This document shows positions 63,607 through 64,000 of a stretch of 64,000 bases of DNA, in pieces. A program made the translations under genes and the position numbers. Source of the DNA: Qipengyuania atrilutea (GTDB lineage: Bacteria; Pseudomonadota; Alphaproteobacteria; Sphingomonadales; Sphingomonadaceae); contig NZ_JABWGV010000002.1 in the NCBI RefSeq assembly GCF_013370205.1, positions 434,001 through 498,000 of the forward strand, written 5' to 3'. Numbering within the stretch: position 1 is the first letter of the stretch; every line of letters starts with the position of its first letter. The notes under the pieces were generated by a model. That model was given only the letters and a program-made list of their open reading frames with translations, made no database searches and was not told the origin of the DNA.

Positions 63607-63831
63607 TTATCCCGTGGCGTTGGCGCGCTCCCATGCGTCCAAGCGGTCGAGGAAGCTGCCGCAAAGCCCATCGCTGTAAGTGTCGAGCAGCTGGGCGCAC
63701 ATTTCAGCAAGTAGGGCCAACTCAGGATCGCGGGGTGGCAGAGGGATAGCTTGCTCGATTGCTTTGCCGATACCTCGCAGGCTTGCTTGATCGGCTGGGC
63801 GCTTGGGGAAGGGAATGACGTTTCCTGACAT
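63607..63831 (-). CDS. Small hypothetical protein (MSGNVIPF type)
   Basis: A 74-residue protein. MSGNVIPFPKRPADQ is a start seen in small orphan proteins of alphaproteobacterial prophages; the C-terminus LLDTYSDGLCGSFLDRLDAW is helical. GAGG lies seven bases before the ATG. The frame stays open upstream to the window edge, so a longer product cannot be ruled out. Confidence 0.55.
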   Translation of the reverse strand: MSGNVIPFPKRPADQASLRGIGKAIEQAIPLPPRDPELALLAEMCAQLLDTYSDGLCGSFLDRLDAWERANATG

Positions 63832-64000
63832 CTTGGTCCTCTTTGTAGGCCGCGCATCGCTAACTGCGCTGGTCCTCTCGTGTAGCCGTTGAGTGGTCCT
63901 TACTAGTGGAGATTGCGCTGGTCTCTTTAGGAGTCCGAACCGTTGCTCATCTGCGATAGCAAACTGCTCGTTTCCAGAAATCTCACCAGTGTTCTCCTTA

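Larger units (their letters stand above)
56037..64000. mobile_element. Phage-derived genomic island inserted in comM (far end outside window)
   Basis: From the comM break to the window end the sequence is visibly less G+C-rich and holds HNH endonuclease, P27-type small terminase, a truncated large terminase, DUF4238, DUF3800 and small orphan genes, with no housekeeping gene. No integrase, transposase or second boundary is in view, so type and size stay open. The left boundary is between about 56030 and 56045. Confidence 0.75.

Noticed and set aside
56037-64000. Integrase or transposase inside the island part seen here
   Set aside because: None of the frames shows tyrosine or serine recombinase or DDE motifs; it must lie beyond the window if present.

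Overview
The window looks like chromosome of an alphaproteobacterium of the order Sphingomonadales, most likely an Erythrobacteraceae-type marine or aquatic heterotroph. The reasons are the G+C-rich third positions, the many TGA/ATG and TGA/GTG overlaps, a large TonB-dependent receptor beside tryptophan-halogenase-like flavoproteins and a cupin-like protein, an HWE histidine kinase, UPF0262, and an isovaleryl-CoA dehydrogenase/methylcrotonyl-CoA carboxylase cluster. This assignment is inference from gene content; no rRNA is present and I found no tRNA.

Layout. 1-5.9 kb: the end of lgt, a MidA-type methyltransferase, a two-gene osmoprotectant ABC importer whose permease and binding protein are fused, a lipoprotein and an HWE sensor kinase. 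6.1-10.3 kb: leucine-degradation genes in overlapping order with two small membrane proteins, then an acyltransferase. 10.4-15.5 kb: two GT4-type glycosyltransferases around a tail-spike-like beta-helix pair. 15.5-20.6 kb: 3-hydroxybutyrate dehydrogenase and patatin, a flavoprotein, a NodZ/FUT8-like protein and a coiled membrane protein. 20.6-36.7 kb: a sugar-use cluster with TonB receptor, cupin-like protein, GH5 glycosidase, 2-keto-3-deoxy-sugar-acid dehydratase, IlvD/Edd sugar-acid dehydratase, LacI regulator, three halogenase-fold flavoproteins and an MFS sugar porter. Four matching LacI-type operators, three of them set in promoters of identical spacing, tie it together as one local regulon. 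36.7-55 kb: mostly housekeeping genes (CoA-transferase/MaoC, ExoD, ftsH, ParA-like, rpoZ, phospholipase D, dnaB, cdd, LD-carboxypeptidase, M14 peptidase, galE, rpmJ, HAD, HxlR).

From about 56.04 kb to the window end the character changes. A comM/yifB gene is cut off in the middle of its ATPase region, and what follows is a visibly less G+C-rich mobile region with phage remnants: HNH endonuclease, P27-type small terminase, and only the first quarter of a large terminase. It also carries DUF4238, DUF3800 and several small orphan genes. The far end and any integrase lie outside the window.

The most unusual part is a 2.1 kb cassette on the + strand placed between the small and large terminase genes. 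It has a promoter, a 5' leader folding into four successive hairpins that all present TCCAA in the loop, a winged-helix-like protein of unknown function, a second strongly structured leader (three hairpins, one with a GGAA tetraloop) directly ahead of a DUF3800 gene, and a closing inverted repeat. I read it as an RNA-plus-protein accessory system carried by the phage-derived island; its function is unknown.
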